This document shows positions 32,643-41,886 of a stretch of 62,566 nucleotides of DNA, in pieces. This DNA is from Metabacillus niabensis. GTDB lineage: Bacteria; Bacillota; Bacilli; Bacillales; Bacillaceae. The stretch is from positions 1 to 62,566 of the forward strand of contig NZ_JAIVLH010000025.1 in assembly GCF_020524345.1 (NCBI RefSeq), in the 5' to 3' direction. The notes under the pieces are model-generated. The model made no database searches, had not been told where the DNA came from, and was given only the letters and a program-made list of their open reading frames with translations. A program made the translations under genes and the position numbers. Each line of letters starts with the position of its first letter. Within the stretch, counting starts at the first letter, position 1.

Positions 32643-32689
32643 TTGACTTCATCCTATAGGCGGAATATAATAAAAATACTACAAACGTA
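32643..32689 (+). promoter_or_regulatory. blaI promoter and candidate BlaI operator
   Basis: TTGACT (32643-32648), 17 nt, TATAAT (32666-32671), then TACAAACGTA at 32680-32689, near-consensus for a TACA-NN-TGTA BlaI/MecI operator. blaI starts 15 bp further on. This would allow self-repression. Confidence 0.65.
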
Positions 32690-32704
32690 AGTTTAAAGGT
32701 GGTT

Positions 32705-33094
32705 ATGATGAAAAATATCCCGCAAATTTCAGATGCTGAATTAGAAGTAATGAAAATCGTATGGAAACACCCTTCGATCAATACAAATGAGGTGATCGAA
32801 AAGTTATCTAAAACGAGTGATTGGAGCCCTAAAACCATTCAAACGATGCTATTGCGATTAATTAAAAAAGGCGCCCTCAAAAACCATAAAGAAGGCCGTA
32901 TCTTTGTTTATACAGCAAATGTTGAGGAAAGTGATTATATAGAAGTAGAGAGTCATAGTTTTTTAAATCGGTTTTATAATGGTACTCTCAATTCCATGGT
33001 CTTAAACTTCTTGGAAAAAGATAAGCTGTCAGAGCATGAAATTAATGAGTTGTATCAAATTTTAGAAGGTCGCAAGAATAAAGGGAAAGAATAA
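32705..33094 (+). CDS. blaI: BlaI/MecI/CopY-family repressor
   Basis: 129 residues from ATG 32705 behind AAAGGTGG. The N-terminal winged helix is typical: QISDAELEVMKIVWKHPSIN, then WSPKTIQTMLLRLIKKGAL. The C-terminal dimerisation half (FLNRFYNGTLNSMVLNFL) contains the region normally cut on induction. It should repress bla and its own operon until the BlaR1 pathway cleaves it. It ends 1 bp before blaR1. Confidence 0.92.
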   Translation: MMKNIPQISDAELEVMKIVWKHPSINTNEVIEKLSKTSDWSPKTIQTMLLRLIKKGALKNHKEGRIFVYTANVEESDYIEVESHSFLNRFYNGTLNSMVLNFLEKDKLSEHEINELYQILEGRKNKGKE

Positions 33095-33095
33095 T

Positions 33096-34895
33096 ATGGG
33101 CAATTCTTTCTTCACTCTTTTCTTCATTAGTAACATAATTGTATCTGTGATCTTTTGTATCATTTTTGTTATTAAAAAGGGATTAAAAAAGCAAATCACT
33201 GTCAATACCCACTATCACATCAGTCTAATTTCACTTTTGGTTTTGTTTGCACCTTTTATCCCCTTGCAATTCCTTGAAATCAACTCATTTTTTCGTCATT
33301 TCATAAACTTTGGAGTTGATCATTTAAGCAAAACCAACTTCGATTCTACAGCAAATATGTCAGAAACGTTTTTTCAACATGGAAATTGGCAACAAAACTT
33401 TTCCAATTCTATCGAACAATCACCGTTAAACATGCTGGATTCTGTCTTTATTTGCCTATGGGTAATAGGAATGATTGTCATTTTGCTGGCTACTTTTTCT
33501 AGTAATTTAAGAATCCATAAGATAAAAAAGAGTTTACTAGTTAATGAAAACCGAGATTTAACAAACCTACTTACAGCCTGTAAAAAAGATATAGATTTTC
33601 ATAAAAAGGTCATTTTAGCCTATTCACCTTTGGTAAAGTCCCCCATGACGTTTGGGTTTTTCAAACGATATATTGTCTTACCAATCGATCGTTCAATGCT
33701 TACTGATGACGATATGAAAAGTGTGTTACTACACGAATTGGTTCATTGTAAACGTAATGATATTCTCATCAATTATATAATGGGTCTATCCAGAATTGTT
33801 TATTGGTTTAATCCTATCGTTTGGTACTTCTTAAAAGAAATGCAAACAGAGATGGAGATAACTTGCGATTATGCTGTTTTAAAAAAGCTTGATGAAGATT
33901 CTCAGCTTAAGTATGGTGAAGTTATTTTAAAATTTGCTTCCCAATCAAAACAAACTACACCATTAGTTGCTGCATCAGAAATTAGCAGCTCGTATAAACA
34001 AGTAAAACGACGTATTGTCACCATTGTAAATTTCCAAGAAGAAACAACAAAGCAAAAAGTAAAAAGCGGACTAATCTTTACAGCTGTTCTTGCGATCATT
34101 GTAGGTAGTATTCCTTCAATACCTGTACTTGCTTTCAACAAAGACACACATTCATTTTCGCATCAACATATTGTTAACAAAGATTATTCTCCTTTTTTTA
34201 CAGATGTTACAGGAAGTGCCGTTTTATACGACACCAATATGGATCAGTACATGATATATAATGAGGACGAAAGTACTACGAGGTATGCTCCCAATTCTAC
34301 TTATAAAATTTTCAGTGCATTGTTTGCGTTAGAAAATGGGATTATTTCAAAAGAAAATTCCGAAATAGCCTGGGACGGAACAATACACGAATATGATAAA
34401 TGGAATCAAAACCAGGATTTATTTAAGGCTATGAAAAACTCGACCACATGGTATTTTCAGCATCTTGACAAGCAGATCGGTAAAAAGAAGTTGCAAACTT
34501 ACTTTGAACAATTGAATTACGGAAACAAAGATATGTCAAATAACATAACTGATTATTGGATGGATGGCTCACTAAAAATCTCCCCAATTGAACAAATCGG
34601 TATGTTGGAAAAGTTTTATCATAATGATTTTTCTTTTGATCCATCTACTATTCAAACTGTCAAAGACTCAATACTACTAGAAGAAACAAATGAACATCGA
34701 TTATCCGGAAAAACGGGAACTGCAGAAGTAAACGGTAAAAATATTGATGGGTGGTTTATTGGATATGTAGAAACTGCAGATAATACGTTCTTTTTTGCTG
34801 TACACATACAAGGTAAAAAAGATGCTGGAGGAAGTACTGCATCTGAAATCGCCCTTTCCATATTGAAGAAGGAAGGTATTATTAAATCATCGTAA
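33096..34895 (+). CDS. blaR1: BlaR1 beta-lactam sensor/signal transducer
   Basis: 599 residues. About four membrane helices in the N-terminal half carry an M56 metallopeptidase domain with the zinc motif HELVHCKRND near residue 212 and the second ligand region EITCDYAV. The external C-terminal penicillin-binding sensor shows STYK near residue 401 and SGKTGTAEV near 537. Acylation by a beta-lactam activates the protease and leads to loss of BlaI. It starts 1 bp after blaI. A terminator follows. Confidence 0.92.
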   Translation: MGNSFFTLFFISNIIVSVIFCIIFVIKKGLKKQITVNTHYHISLISLLVLFAPFIPLQFLEINSFFRHFINFGVDHLSKTNFDSTANMSETFFQHGNWQQNFSNSIEQSPLNMLDSVFICLWVIGMIVILLATFSSNLRIHKIKKSLLVNENRDLTNLLTACKKDIDFHKKVILAYSPLVKSPMTFGFFKRYIVLPIDRSMLTDDDMKSVLLHELVHCKRNDILINYIMGLSRIVYWFNPIVWYFLKEMQTEMEITCDYAVLKKLDEDSQLKYGEVILKFASQSKQTTPLVAASEISSSYKQVKRRIVTIVNFQEETTKQKVKSGLIFTAVLAIIVGSIPSIPVLAFNKDTHSFSHQHIVNKDYSPFFTDVTGSAVLYDTNMDQYMIYNEDESTTRYAPNSTYKIFSALFALENGIISKENSEIAWDGTIHEYDKWNQNQDLFKAMKNSTTWYFQHLDKQIGKKKLQTYFEQLNYGNKDMSNNITDYWMDGSLKISPIEQIGMLEKFYHNDFSFDPSTIQTVKDSILLEETNEHRLSGKTGTAEVNGKNIDGWFIGYVETADNTFFFAVHIQGKKDAGGSTASEIALSILKKEGIIKSS

Positions 34896-34916
34896 ATCTT
34901 GAAAGAATCAATTATC

Positions 34917-34944
34917 CCCACAGATTAACATCTGTGGGTTTTTT
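34917..34944 (+). terminator. Terminator after blaR1
   Basis: CCCACAGA/TCTGTGGG stem followed by TTTTTT, separating blaI-blaR1 from bla. Confidence 0.85.
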
Positions 34945-34978
34945 ATTATGATGATGTAAAACACTCACAATAAAAGTG

Positions 34979-35027
34979 TTGACTACAAAAACTTACATGT
35001 GTAATATTTTAAGTATTACATATGTAA
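34979..35027 (+). promoter_or_regulatory. bla promoter with two BlaI operators
   Basis: TTGACT (34979-34984), a 17-nt spacer and TAATAT (35002-35007). Two dyads, TTACATGTGTAA (34993-35004) and TTACATATGTAA (35016-35027), match the TACA-NN-TGTA BlaI operator. The first overlaps the -10 region, the second the start of transcription. Confidence 0.85.
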
Positions 35028-35074
35028 GTTTTATTCGAATAAAGCAAAATTAACAAAGAAAGAGGTAAATTGTA

Positions 35075-35974
35075 ATGAAAACAAAAAACAAACTGACATC
35101 TGTGTTATTCCTTTCCTTTCTAGTTCTGATGGGATGTTCAAATGATCCAGCACAATCAACTCAATCTGAACAACAAAAAAATGAACCTGCTGGTCAGGAT
35201 GAATTTTCTAAACTTGAAGAAAAATATGATGCTAAGCTGGGAGTTTACGCTCTGGACACCGGAACAGACGAGGCCATTTCCTATCGACCTGATGAACGAT
35301 TTGCCTATGCATCAACTAGTAAAGCTTTGGCAGTAGGTGTCCTATTGCAGCAGAAATCTATTGAAGATCTGAACGAAAAGATCTCCTATTCCCGTGATGA
35401 TCTTGTTACATATAGTCCAATTACAGAACAACATGTCGATACCGGTATGACACTTCGGGATCTTTCTGATGCATCATTACGCTACAGTGACAATACCGCT
35501 GCAAATCTCATTTTTGAGACAATTGGTGGAGCCGAAGAATTTAAACAAGCCTTACGACAAATCGGTGACGATGTTACAAACCCTGAACGAATGGAACCAG
35601 AATTAAACGATGTATCCCCCGGTGAAACCCATGATACAAGTACAGCAAAAGCACTTGCTGCAAGCCTTCAGACTTTTGCACTTGAAGATGCTCTTCCACC
35701 TGCGAAACGTGAGCTTTTAGTTGACTGGATGAAGCGAAATACAACCGGTGATGCATTAATTCGTGCCGGAGTACCAAAAGGTTGGGAAGTAGCAGATAAA
35801 ACCGGAGCAGCATCTTACGGCACTCGAAATGATATTGCAATTATTTGGCCACCAAATGAAGATCCAATTGTTTTAGCCATTCTATCAAGCAAAAATGAAA
35901 AAGATGCCACTTATGATAATAAGCTCATTGCAGAAGCAACAAAGGCCGTATTTGCAGCTTTTGAGAAAAAATAA
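35075..35974 (+). CDS. bla: Class A beta-lactamase, lipoprotein
   Basis: 299 residues. Lipoprotein signal LVLMGC with the lipid-modified Cys at 21. All class A motifs are present: S80-T-S-K83 (serine nucleophile and lysine), YSDN loop, EPELND (general-base Glu of the omega loop) and DKTGAASYGTRND. It should hydrolyse beta-lactams at the outer membrane face. Control by the upstream BlaI sites and BlaR1 is expected. ATG 35075 follows AAAGAGG. The substrate range cannot be read from the sequence. Confidence 0.95.
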   Translation: MKTKNKLTSVLFLSFLVLMGCSNDPAQSTQSEQQKNEPAGQDEFSKLEEKYDAKLGVYALDTGTDEAISYRPDERFAYASTSKALAVGVLLQQKSIEDLNEKISYSRDDLVTYSPITEQHVDTGMTLRDLSDASLRYSDNTAANLIFETIGGAEEFKQALRQIGDDVTNPERMEPELNDVSPGETHDTSTAKALAASLQTFALEDALPPAKRELLVDWMKRNTTGDALIRAGVPKGWEVADKTGAASYGTRNDIAIIWPPNEDPIVLAILSSKNEKDATYDNKLIAEATKAVFAAFEKK

Positions 35975-36054
35975 TTACGAACTTTCATAATCCCTCTCCT
36001 CTCAAGACAAACTAATCTAAGCATTGTATTTTTTTGTCTCGGGAGGAGTAACTT

Positions 36055-37473
36055 TTGAATCAAACCTGGCTCTCATTATTACCTTTCATTATCGTTATTG
36101 GCATGTCTGTTTGGCTAAAAAATATCCTGCCTGGTTTAGTTGTTGGAATATTAGTCGGATCGATTCTGGTTTCCTCCGATCTACTTTCTGGAACAGAGCA
36201 AGCTGTACTCTACATTGTCACCACCCTTTCTGATGAAACAAATATTAAGATCATCGTTTTTTTATATTTATTTGGCGGTCTTGTCGGGATGATGAATATA
36301 TCTGGCGGCATTAAGGGGTTTTCAGAATGGGCCGGATCGAAAATTCGCACTGAACGGGGGCTTCTCGTCTTTATTTGGCTTACCCTTCCCTTCACGTTCA
36401 TGATGCCAATGTTTCGGATTATGATGATAGGACCGATTATTAAATCCCTTATCAAAAAAATGAACCTTTCCAAGCAAAAAGTAGGGTTAACATTGGATAT
36501 CTCAACAGAGTCCATCATCGTACTGTTGCCGGTTGCAACAGCTTTTGTGGGTTTTATGGTGTCTTTAGTGGAAGGCGGCATAAGTGAATTAAATTTAGGT
36601 ATGTCTCCTTATGAGGTATTCTTATTAAGTATTTTGTTTAACTTTTATGCGATCGTTATGCTTCTCATCGGAATTGTGCAGACGTTTTGGACACCTAAAA
36701 AATCTAAAACCGACAAGCGAGGAAAAAAAGATTTGGAAGATGAAGAACACGAATTTCACCGCATGGGAATTAAAAAAGAATTGTCCCTTGTAAAAGCACA
36801 GCCATGGCATTTAATTGTTCCTGTCTTTTTATTGCTTTCATTATCTTTATCTTTATTATGGCAAAACGGTATAGCTCAGGGGGCTAAAACGATTTTCCAG
36901 GCCTTTTCTATGGCGGATGCTACATTTGTCATGCTTCTGGCTGTTTTTATCACGCTTATTTTAACTTTTGTTTTTTATGTATTTAGATGTGTGAAAATGA
37001 ACGAAACGCTATACCATTTTTACGACGGCGGTAATCAGATGATGGAAGCGATCAGCCTCCTTATTCTCATATGGGCCTTAACCTTAGCAGCTGAAGATCT
37101 TGGTTTTTCCGAGTTTATTAGCAGTTCACTAGGAAGCTTTTTGCCAGCCTATCTGACTCCTGCCGCTATATTTGTTCTTGGATCTGTTGTCGGTTACTTT
37201 ATCGGAAGCTCCTGGGGAACGTGGGGATTGTTCATGCCACTCGGCATCACACTAGCCGTATCCACCGGAGCCTCCATTCCATTAACAGTCGGTGCAGTAT
37301 TCGCCAGCGGAGCATTCGGTGCACTAACCTCCCCGCTAGGCGACACAACCATCACAACCGCATCCATTCTCGACATGGACCTCATCGATTACGCACGCTA
37401 TAAACTAAAAATCTCCACAATCGGCGGAATTATTGCAGCTATATTATTTGTTGTAACTGCCTTGTGGACCTGA
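36055..37473 (+). CDS. nhaC: NhaC-type Na+/H+ antiporter
   Basis: 472 residues, 11-12 membrane helices. NhaC-type patterns: FLYLFGGLVGMMNISGGI, TLPFTFMMPMFRIMMIGPI, YFIGSSWGTWGLFMPL and ALTSPLGDTTITTAS in the transport core. A polar loop of about 35 residues (KKSKTDKRGKKDLEDEEHEF) divides the halves. It exchanges cytoplasmic Na+ or an organic cation for protons. TTG 36055 follows GGGAGGAG. The stop codon abuts repeat B copy 2. Confidence 0.87.
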   Translation: MNQTWLSLLPFIIVIGMSVWLKNILPGLVVGILVGSILVSSDLLSGTEQAVLYIVTTLSDETNIKIIVFLYLFGGLVGMMNISGGIKGFSEWAGSKIRTERGLLVFIWLTLPFTFMMPMFRIMMIGPIIKSLIKKMNLSKQKVGLTLDISTESIIVLLPVATAFVGFMVSLVEGGISELNLGMSPYEVFLLSILFNFYAIVMLLIGIVQTFWTPKKSKTDKRGKKDLEDEEHEFHRMGIKKELSLVKAQPWHLIVPVFLLLSLSLSLLWQNGIAQGAKTIFQAFSMADATFVMLLAVFITLILTFVFYVFRCVKMNETLYHFYDGGNQMMEAISLLILIWALTLAAEDLGFSEFISSSLGSFLPAYLTPAAIFVLGSVVGYFIGSSWGTWGLFMPLGITLAVSTGASIPLTVGAVFASGAFGALTSPLGDTTITTASILDMDLIDYARYKLKISTIGGIIAAILFVVTALWT

Positions 37474-37512
37474 GGGACAGGTTCGTTGTCCCTCCATTTA
37501 TTGGAAAATCAA
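37472..37512. repeat. Repeat family B, copy 2
   Basis: GAGGGACAGGTTCGTTGTCC then CTCCATTTATTGGAAAATC. It starts inside the nhaC stop codon (37471-37473). Confidence 0.75.
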
Positions 37513-37689
37513 ATTAAATAATTCCACTCTCTTTCATAAGTTGTCTCCTCAAACTCCTGAGCTGAACTTTTTCTACCTATACCTTTCCCTTTTACAAGTT
37601 TGATAGTAAAAAAGAATTTCAGTTATCACGTGTATAATTAACCTATATAATAAGGAAAACATTACTAATTATAAGAAGGAGACATTCTC

Positions 37690-38919
37690 TTGGGTAAAGC
37701 TATGTTTTTTAATATTCCAGCTCATGGTCATACAAACCCAACTCTCGCTTTAGTCGAAGAGTTAATTCACCAAGGAGAAGAGGTGCTTTACTACTCTTTT
37801 CCTGATTTAAAGGAAAAAATTGAAGAAACTGGTGCTACATATATGCCTTATAGCATCAGTCGTTTAGAGGATACAAATTATACAGAAGAACAGCTAAAAT
37901 ACTTCCCCATTGTTTTTAGGGTTTGTATTGAAAGCACCGAAAAAATGTTAGACTTTTTATTACACGAAGTCGACAGAGAAAAACCTGACTATATTATTCA
38001 TGATTCTTTAGCAACTTGGGGTAAATATGTAGGTCAAATTAAAAAGATCCCTACCATTTGTTCCACAACTACCTTTCCTTTTCATGAATCATTCTTAAAT
38101 ATTCCAAAAGAGTTCCTCAATTTAATGGTTCAGTTTGCAAGAGGAGATTTAAAACATCTTGTTAAAGCATTAAGCATTCAACACCATTTATGCAAAAAAT
38201 ACAATATAAAGAAACCTCCTCTTTTAGATGCTTTGAGTAGTAGTGAAAAATTGAATATAGTCTTTACTGCTGCGGAATTTACTCCAAACAAAAATGTGTT
38301 TGATCATACATATTGTTTTGTTGGCCCTTCTATATCGGACCGAAAAGAAGGAGAAATCGTTACACTATCTAAAAGTAAAAAACCAATCGTTTATATTTCT
38401 TTGGGAAGTATATTTGGAGATAACAAAAAATTTTACGAAGACTGCTTTCAAGCTTTTAAAGATATCGAAGCAACGTTCATCTTATCTTTAGGAAATAAAA
38501 TGAACGAATCTGATTTTTCTTTTATACCTGAAAACTTTATTCTTTATAACTATGTAAACCAAATAGACTTACTGCAAAAAGTAGACATATTCGTTACACA
38601 TGGAGGAATGAATAGTGCTCAAGAAAGTTTGTATTTTAAAGTCCCTTTAATCCTGTATCCTCAACAACAGGAACAAGAAATGATCGCACAACAAGTTGAA
38701 CGTTTAGGCTGTGGCATCCATTTAAAAGAATGTAACTCAGAAACTATGAAACAATCATTACTAAACCTATTAAACAATAAAAAATACAAACAAAACTGCA
38801 CCGAATTTGGAACCCTCCTCCAAGAAAAAGGCGGCTACAAACGCGCCGTATCAGAAATCATGAAATTTGGACACAGGGACAGGTTCGCTGTCCCACCATT
38901 TACTGGAAATCACCAATGA
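37690..38919 (+). CDS. MGT-family (UGT-like) glycosyltransferase
   Basis: 409 residues. N-terminal GT-B half starts MFFNIPAHGHTNPTLALVEE. The C-terminal nucleotide-sugar site carries VYISLGSIFG and DIFVTHGGMNSAQESLYFKV, PLILYPQQQEQEM, the macrolide glycosyltransferase signature (YjiC/YojK type). It transfers a sugar, probably glucose from UDP-glucose, to a small hydrophobic acceptor. The last 16 residues (GHRDRFAVPPFTGNHQ) are encoded by repeat B copy 3 and look foreign. TTG 37690 follows GAAGGAG. Confidence 0.87.
   Translation: MGKAMFFNIPAHGHTNPTLALVEELIHQGEEVLYYSFPDLKEKIEETGATYMPYSISRLEDTNYTEEQLKYFPIVFRVCIESTEKMLDFLLHEVDREKPDYIIHDSLATWGKYVGQIKKIPTICSTTTFPFHESFLNIPKEFLNLMVQFARGDLKHLVKALSIQHHLCKKYNIKKPPLLDALSSSEKLNIVFTAAEFTPNKNVFDHTYCFVGPSISDRKEGEIVTLSKSKKPIVYISLGSIFGDNKKFYEDCFQAFKDIEATFILSLGNKMNESDFSFIPENFILYNYVNQIDLLQKVDIFVTHGGMNSAQESLYFKVPLILYPQQQEQEMIAQQVERLGCGIHLKECNSETMKQSLLNLLNNKKYKQNCTEFGTLLQEKGGYKRAVSEIMKFGHRDRFAVPPFTGNHQ
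38874..38913. repeat. Repeat family B, copy 3
   Basis: CAGGGACAGGTTCGCTGTCC then CACCATTTACTGGAAATCAC. It overlaps the 3' end of the glycosyltransferase gene and supplies its C-terminus. Confidence 0.75.
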
Positions 38920-38933
38920 AACAACATGTCAAT

Positions 38934-38961
38934 AAAGATGCAGGTTAAAATCTGCATCTTT
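38934..38961. terminator. Bidirectional terminator
   Basis: A 10-bp stem AAAGATGCAG/CTGCATCTTT between two convergent genes. Confidence 0.75.
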
Positions 38962-39436
38962 ATTTCTGTTCACTATATTCTTTTTCCGTACCATCTGCAA
39001 ACTCAACTTCTACTTTGATTCTCGTATAATCATCGTTAATCTCAAAGACATCTTTCACTTCACTTAGGACATCTTCATTTTTTGTGTTTTGATCAAATGT
39101 TAATTTTTCAAATTTTGGTTTCAGCTCTTCAAAAGCCTCGTCACCTGTAAGATTGTTTTGATTTAACGTATCTTCAATCTCTGCTTCCATACCTTCCTGC
39201 TCATTATCATAATCAACATCATAATTTTTGTTATCCGGATAATCTACGTCTAAGTCAAAATTAGTAAAATGAAACGTTGCTTCAGCATTTTCATTTTGAT
39301 CAACGGTATCTTGATTTGCTGAATCATCCTTCTCCACAGGAGCTGCCGGTGGAGGATCTGACACTTCATCATTGTTACAAGCTTGTATAATGCAAACAGT
39401 TGCTAATAATAAGGCTAGATTGATTAACTTTTTCAT
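38960..39436 (-). CDS. YusW-like lipoprotein
   Basis: 158 residues from ATG 39436 behind AAAGGAG; a longer upstream frame lacks support. A lipoprotein signal (LALLLATVCIIQAC) and an acidic linker are followed by a YusW-like domain: FTNFDLDVDYPDNKNYDVDY and KVEVEFADGTEKEY. Anchored to the outer face of the membrane; function unknown. The stop lies inside the shared hairpin. Confidence 0.8.
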   Translation of the reverse strand: MKKLINLALLLATVCIIQACNNDEVSDPPPAAPVEKDDSANQDTVDQNENAEATFHFTNFDLDVDYPDNKNYDVDYDNEQEGMEAEIEDTLNQNNLTGDEAFEELKPKFEKLTFDQNTKNEDVLSEVKDVFEINDDYTRIKVEVEFADGTEKEYSEQK

Positions 39437-39540
39437 TAAAATCACTCCTTTTTTATTGTTAGCTTTGACATTCCCCTTTTTATTCATACCACTTCCCGAA
39501 TTCTTCTCTTTACCTTTATTTGGACTCAAAATTAAATAAA

Positions 39541-39575
39541 AATAGGGAACCCTTATATACTGGTTCCCTATTTTT
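39541..39575 (-). terminator. Terminator of effector-binding gene
   Basis: Stem AATAGGGAACC/GGTTCCCTATT with T's on the minus strand, just past the stop at 39597. Confidence 0.8.
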
Positions 39576-39596
39576 ATAAAAAAATTCCTCTTTTGA

Positions 39597-39995
39597 TTAT
39601 TTTATGGCTATGTATATCTCAATTTTTCCATCAGGATCATATTTCTCAAAATCGTATGTGTACGCTCTTTTCAATGTACCTGAATTCTCACGTTCCCAAA
39701 TCAGTTTCCAAGTGTTTATAATACCTTGTTCATCTTCTGTGTCCACTTTGAAGATTTCATACTTTTCATGATCTGGTATTTCTAGTGAAGGGTCACTTTT
39801 GCTATCTTCAATTGCAATACTTAATCGGTAATCACCTTTATAGTCACTTTCGTAATCATGATAAACACCGTAGATATTCATACCTTGATCAGGTAAATGA
39901 TTAGAAGCTTCCTTCCACAAACCTGTGATCTTTTCCACCAAGAGGTTATCGTTAAAATTATTTGTTTTTATACTATTAATCATTTTTAATCTCAT
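39597..39995 (-). CDS. Effector-binding (GyrI-like) domain protein
   Basis: 132 residues. The pattern GLWKEASNHLPDQGMNIYGV, YDFEKYDPDGKIEIYIAIK and the central YEIFKVDTEDEQGIINTWK matches the stand-alone effector-binding domain related to GyrI and to integron-associated effector-binding proteins. It lacks a DNA-binding domain. It may bind a hydrophobic small molecule. The start at ATG 39995 has a GGAG rather far upstream. Confidence 0.75.
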   Translation of the reverse strand: MRLKMINSIKTNNFNDNLLVEKITGLWKEASNHLPDQGMNIYGVYHDYESDYKGDYRLSIAIEDSKSDPSLEIPDHEKYEIFKVDTEDEQGIINTWKLIWERENSGTLKRAYTYDFEKYDPDGKIEIYIAIK

Positions 39996-40107
39996 TCAGT
40001 TTCTTCACTCCATCCTGTATTTATCTAAATGATCATTCTACAAAAAACGATCATTTCCTTCTTTTTCCTAATAAATAAACAAATCTTTAATTGGTCAAAC
40101 TTTAATT

Positions 40108-40578
40108 TTACATCGAAGCAAATTCAGTCATAGTTTCTGTCATATTTTCCTTCCCCCACTCCCTCTCAAAATACCCGACCACAACCGGAAAACTCTCAAA
40201 CTCCTTCCTCATCTCCCGAAACGAAATCACACCATTCCCTCTTGTAAGCTTAAAATCCAAGGAATATTCCATGCAGTTTATTGGGATATCTTGAAATGTT
40301 TTCATGTAGAATTTGGTAGCTTGTTCCTTACTTCCAGCAAAGATAAAAACAAATTCATTCTCATTCATCTTCAGTGAATAAATATGTATCTTTTGAAAAC
40401 CTAATCTATTCTCTTCAATTAATTCCGCCACTTTCCGCTGATCAGCTTGATCAAAGTCTATTTTGGATACATCGTCTTCTAATGATATTTTCTTTTCCTC
40501 AAGTAAATGGCATATATAATGGGCCAATGAAGATTCCTCATCACGTATAGATTCCAGGTAAAGGTCTTTTACAATCAT
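40108..40578 (-). CDS. Hypothetical protein next to replication genes
   Basis: 156 residues from ATG 40578 behind GAGGTG. Helical N-terminus (DLYLESIRDEESSLAHYICH), then IHIYSLKMNENEFVFIFAGS and SFREMRKEFESFPVVVGYFE. No family recognised. It lies 70 bp after the DnaB-like helicase gene on the same strand and may be part of the same unit. The 3' end lies in denser G+C than the surrounding DNA. Confidence 0.65.
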   Translation of the reverse strand: MIVKDLYLESIRDEESSLAHYICHLLEEKKISLEDDVSKIDFDQADQRKVAELIEENRLGFQKIHIYSLKMNENEFVFIFAGSKEQATKFYMKTFQDIPINCMEYSLDFKLTRGNGVISFREMRKEFESFPVVVGYFEREWGKENMTETMTEFASM

Positions 40579-40647
40579 ATATAACACCTCGATATAAGAA
40601 TTTTACATCTTCGTTCTTGCTGTTATTCAAAGCGAAACTTTGTACGA

Positions 40648-41886
40648 TTACTCCTCAATCTTTCCTGTAAACTCGTTATAATTCACATTGACTGAGCCAA
40701 CAGGACCATTACGGTTTTTTGAAAGAATAAGTTCAAGTGACCGATCCTCCGTTTCCTTGTCGTAATATGCTTCACGATACAAAAACATGATGACATCGGC
40801 ATCCTGTTCTATACTGCCTGATTCCCGAATATCTGACATCATCGGCCGTTTATTTGCTCTTGATTCTACCGAGCGATTTAACTGAGCCAAGCAAATAACG
40901 GCACAATCAAAATCCTTTGCCATCGTTTTGAGTGATTTTGAAATTTCTGTTACTTGTAAATGAGCATTCCCGCCATATGTTTCACTGGATTGAATGAGGG
41001 TTAAATAATCAATCAAAAGAATTGGTTTTTTCGTTGGAAATTGGTTGATTATTTTTCTGGTTTTCGCTCTCATCTCAGCGATTGTTTGTCCTGCTCCATC
41101 AAAAATCTGCATAGATGTTTCATTCAGTTCACCAATGACATCTGACCATTTCTTCTTTTGTTTTTCACTTAGCATTCGTTTAGGTTCCCTCATTTTACTG
41201 CGGTTAATGTTACCTGTTGATGCAATTAATCGTTTTGTTATTAAGGTTTCCGGCATTTCCAATGAGAAGATTAGCGGTAAATATCCTGCCCATCCCGCCA
41301 ATTTGGCGAAGTGAAGCATAACATCAGTTTTACCCATTGATGGTCTTGCTGCGATGATTGTTACTTCCCCACTCTGAAAGCCACCCGTCATTTCGTCGAG
41401 CTTTTTGATGCCTGTTGGCACACCTTTCGAAAATGGTTGATCCTCCCAAGGTGCATCATAGATATTTAGCAACGCTTGTTCCAGTGATGTATGATCATCC
41501 ATCTTGGCTTGATTAATTTTATCCAGTTCAGAAATGACCTTAGCAATCTCCCAATCATTCGCTGCCGCAATGGTTAAAATATTTCGCTTTTCCCGTTCCT
41601 TCCAAAGGTCTAGCATGAGCTTTTCTAGTACTTCAAATTTATCAACATCTGCAAATGATTCAAGCTCCCTAAGATAAGTCATACCGCCAAAAGATTCAAG
41701 GTCTGGTAAGGTTGTCAAGGAGACTAAATCCGTGCTCTTTCCCGCTCGGTTTAATTTCACCATTCTGTGCATTAACTCTTTATGACGTGTACTTTCTAGT
41801 TGCTCAGGTTGAATCACCGTATCTTTAAGCAGATACTCAGCCTGCATCAACGTTCCTAAGAAACCTTTTTCTGCAAGATTCATCAC
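40648..41886 (-). CDS. DnaB-like replicative helicase
   Basis: 412 residues, shorter than chromosomal DnaB/DnaC (about 450). The N-terminal DnaB domain (AEKGFLGTLMQAEYLLKDT) and the RecA-like core are both present: Walker A AARPSMGKTD, Walker B LLIDYLTLI, and CLAQLNRSVESRANKRPMMS with the arginine-finger region. It unwinds DNA at replication forks. The ATGA overlap with the DnaD-type gene upstream shows translational coupling. This pair is typical of phage or integrative-element replication modules. Confidence 0.88.
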   Translation of the reverse strand: MMNLAEKGFLGTLMQAEYLLKDTVIQPEQLESTRHKELMHRMVKLNRAGKSTDLVSLTTLPDLESFGGMTYLRELESFADVDKFEVLEKLMLDLWKEREKRNILTIAAANDWEIAKVISELDKINQAKMDDHTSLEQALLNIYDAPWEDQPFSKGVPTGIKKLDEMTGGFQSGEVTIIAARPSMGKTDVMLHFAKLAGWAGYLPLIFSLEMPETLITKRLIASTGNINRSKMREPKRMLSEKQKKKWSDVIGELNETSMQIFDGAGQTIAEMRAKTRKIINQFPTKKPILLIDYLTLIQSSETYGGNAHLQVTEISKSLKTMAKDFDCAVICLAQLNRSVESRANKRPMMSDIRESGSIEQDADVIMFLYREAYYDKETEDRSLELILSKNRNGPVGSVNVNYNEFTGKIEE

